DNA of 64,000 nucleotides from Hydractinia symbiolongicarpus (taxonomy: Eukaryota > Cnidaria > Hydrozoa > Anthoathecata > Hydractiniidae), in assembly GCF_029227915.1 (NCBI RefSeq), contig NC_079880.1, positions 29,755,501-29,819,500 of the forward strand, read 5' to 3'. Position numbers and translations under genes: made by a program. The notes under the pieces are model-generated. The model was not told the DNA's origin. It searched no databases and saw only the letters and a list, made by a program, of their open reading frames with translations. Numbering within the stretch: position 1 is the stretch's first letter; every line of letters starts with the position of its first letter. Shown piece after piece: positions 62,861-64,000 of this stretch.

Positions 62861-64000
62861 TTTACTCCCTGGGTACTTTCTTTGTATACTTTTGACTATA
62901 CGGGCCGAGTCCGGGATTTACGGGAAATCGCGGGTTTTCGTTTGCCGGCGATTAAACTTCTTTTATTCACCGTCCCAACAAAAATGAAAACATTTTTGAA
63001 AACTACAAGTCTCATGCGTTTTAGTGGTGAAAAAAAAACTTAAAAAATCGTTCTGGAAATGAGTTTACTCCCTGGGTACTTTCGTTGTATACATTCGACT
63101 ACACGGGCCAAGCCTGGGATTTAGGGGAAATCGCTGGTTTTCGTTTGCCGGCGATTAAACCTCTTTCATTAAGCGTCTCATCAAAAATGAAAACATTTTT
63201 GAAAACTACAAAGCTCATGCGTTTTAGTGGTGAAAAAATAATTTAAAAACCCGTTCGGGAAATGAGTTTTCTCCCTGGGTACTTTCTTTGTATACTTTTG
63301 ACTATACGGGCCGAGTCCGGGATTTACGGGAAATCGCGGGTTTTCGTTCGCCGGCGATTAAACTTCTTTTATTCAGCGTCTCATCAAAAATAAAAACATT
63401 TTTGAAAACTACAAGTCTTATGCGTTTTAGTGGTGAAAAAATAATTTAAAAGTTCGTTCTGGAAATGAGTTTACTCACAGGGTACTTTCTTTGTATACAT
63501 TCGACTATACGGGCAAAGCCTGGGATTTACGGGAAATCGCGGGTTTTCGTTTGCCGGCGATTAAACTTCTTTTATTCAGTATCTCATCAAAAATGAAAAC
63601 ATTTTTGAAAACTACAAGTCTCATGCGTTTTAGTGGTGAAAAGATAATTTAAAAAATCGTTTTGGAAATGAGTTTACTCACAGGGTACTTTCTTTGTATA
63701 CATTCGTCTATGCAGGCCAAGCCCGGGATTTACGGGAAATCCGGGTTTTCGTTTGCCGGCGATTAAACCACTTTCATTAAGCGTCTCATCAAAAATGAAA
63801 ATATTTCTGAAAACTACAAGTCTCATGCGTTGTAGTGGTGAAAAAATAATTTAAAAAATCGTTCGGGAAATGAGTTTACTCCCTGGGTACTTTCTTTGTA
63901 TACTTTTGACTATACGAGCCGAGTCCGGGATTTACGGGAAATCGCGGGTTTTCGTTTGCCGGCGATTAAACTTCTTTTATTCAGCGTCTCATCAAAAATG

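Larger units (their letters stand above)
58909..63910. repeat. Loose 22-monomer repeat at the right end
   Basis: About 58,909-59,470 recurs at about 63,346-63,910 (offset about 4,438; 22 monomers less accumulated deletions). Shared rare markers are 'gttcgccggcgattaaac', 'aaaaattcgttctgg' (aagttcg in the right copy), 'acgggcaaagcctggg' (59,071 and 63,509) and 'cattcgtctat' (about 59.26 and 63.70 kb). 'cgtcccaacaaaaatg' at about 58.33 and 62.97 kb, and 'acaaagctcatgcg' at 58.16 and 63.21 kb, extend the match to the left. Confidence 0.75.
1..64000. repeat. 203-bp satellite DNA array (whole window)
   Basis: The window is a continuous tandem array of one monomer family. The landmark 'cgtctcatc' (or 'cgtcccatc') recurs at 8, 211, 414, 617 and 820, exactly 203 bp apart, and the same landmark can be followed to the last line. 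64,000/203 gives about 315 copies. All copies read in the same direction; I saw no inverted block, transposon, gene or unique spacer apart from one 36-bp insertion. Copies differ at a limited set of diagnostic positions and by small indels, and groups of copies recur as higher-order repeats. Neither end of the array is inside the window. Such an array is typical of eukaryotic centromeric or pericentromeric heterochromatin; that role is inferred, not shown. The family is not one I recognise. Confidence 0.99.
56100..64000. repeat. Array domain 4 (irregular right end)
   Basis: Monomers here carry more private changes and indels. Examples are 'gttccggaaatg' (from about 56.35 kb), 'gattaaaattctttt' (56.66, 57.30, 57.91, 58.31 kb), shortened 'cattttaaaaac' copies, 'gttcgccggcg', a 36-bp insertion and a 21-bp deletion. 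The 'catgggctttagtggtg' variant of domain 1, absent from about 22-60 kb, returns at about 60.2, 61.6, 62.2 and 62.6 kb. Dimer repeats and a loose 22-mer repeat are present. Lower homogeneity is what one expects away from the most actively homogenised part of an array, but the array end itself is not visible. Confidence 0.6.

Noticed and set aside
1-64000. CRISPR array
   Set aside because: The units are contiguous 203-bp copies with no unique spacers between short repeats, and there are no cas genes.
1-64000. Tandem gene family or rDNA/5S-type array
   Set aside because: No conserved coding frame, no promoter box set and no rRNA or tRNA sequence or fold was found within the monomer.
1-64000. 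Assignment to a known satellite family or species
   Set aside because: The 203-bp monomer is not one I recognise, and unit length alone does not identify a lineage. A database search of the consensus would decide.

Overview
This window holds no recognisable gene. From base 1 to base 64,000 it is one uninterrupted head-to-tail array of a 203-bp satellite monomer, about 315 copies, all in the same orientation. The array runs off both ends, so neither boundary with unique DNA is visible. A long, high-copy satellite with a monomer near nucleosome-repeat length and layered higher-order repeats points to a eukaryotic chromosome, most likely centromeric or pericentromeric heterochromatin. I do not recognise the monomer family and cannot name the lineage.

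Monomer: 203 bp, about 38% G+C in my hand-made consensus. It has an AT-rich part (A-runs around 'gaaaaaataatttaaaaaat' and 'catcaaaaatgaaaac') and a GC-richer core with four CGGG motifs about 10 bp apart. The core contains a 25-bp imperfect dyad (CCCGGGATTT / AAATCGCGGG around a 5-nt centre). Many monomers carry a near-miss of the CENP-B box that is one base too short. CpG is not depleted. Because 203 is not a multiple of 3 and every frame has stops, the many 64-117 codon ORFs are by-products of repetition.

Layout. About 1-24.8 kb: a left domain marked by 'aagtttgaagac', 'gggctttagtgg' and 'cattcaattatacgg' variants, with 3-, 7-, 9- and 14/15-monomer repeats, including an almost perfect 9-mer tandem duplication (exact period 1,827 bp). 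About 24.8-30.5 kb: a transition zone where left-domain and right-domain variants are interleaved in 9/10-mer repeats. About 30.5-56.1 kb: a domain marked by 'gcgttgtagtgg', with 5-, 6-, 11- and 20-mer repeats and a large 23/26-monomer tandem duplication (40.7-50.6 kb), part of which was copied a third time at 52.2-53.7 kb. About 56.1-64 kb: a more irregular domain with more indels, dimer repeats, and the return of a left-domain variant.

The points of most interest are structural. A 28-bp perfect palindrome at 51,225-51,252 looks like a template-switch event whose unaltered paralog survives at about 54.76-54.81 kb. A 36-bp non-satellite insertion lies at 56,971-57,006, with AATAAA followed by an A13 run. 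A 105-bp truncated monomer lies near 53.98 kb. Nested duplications at 41-50 kb can be put in order of occurrence from shared indels. There is no evidence of a gene-encoded system; the biology here is satellite evolution and possibly centromere function.
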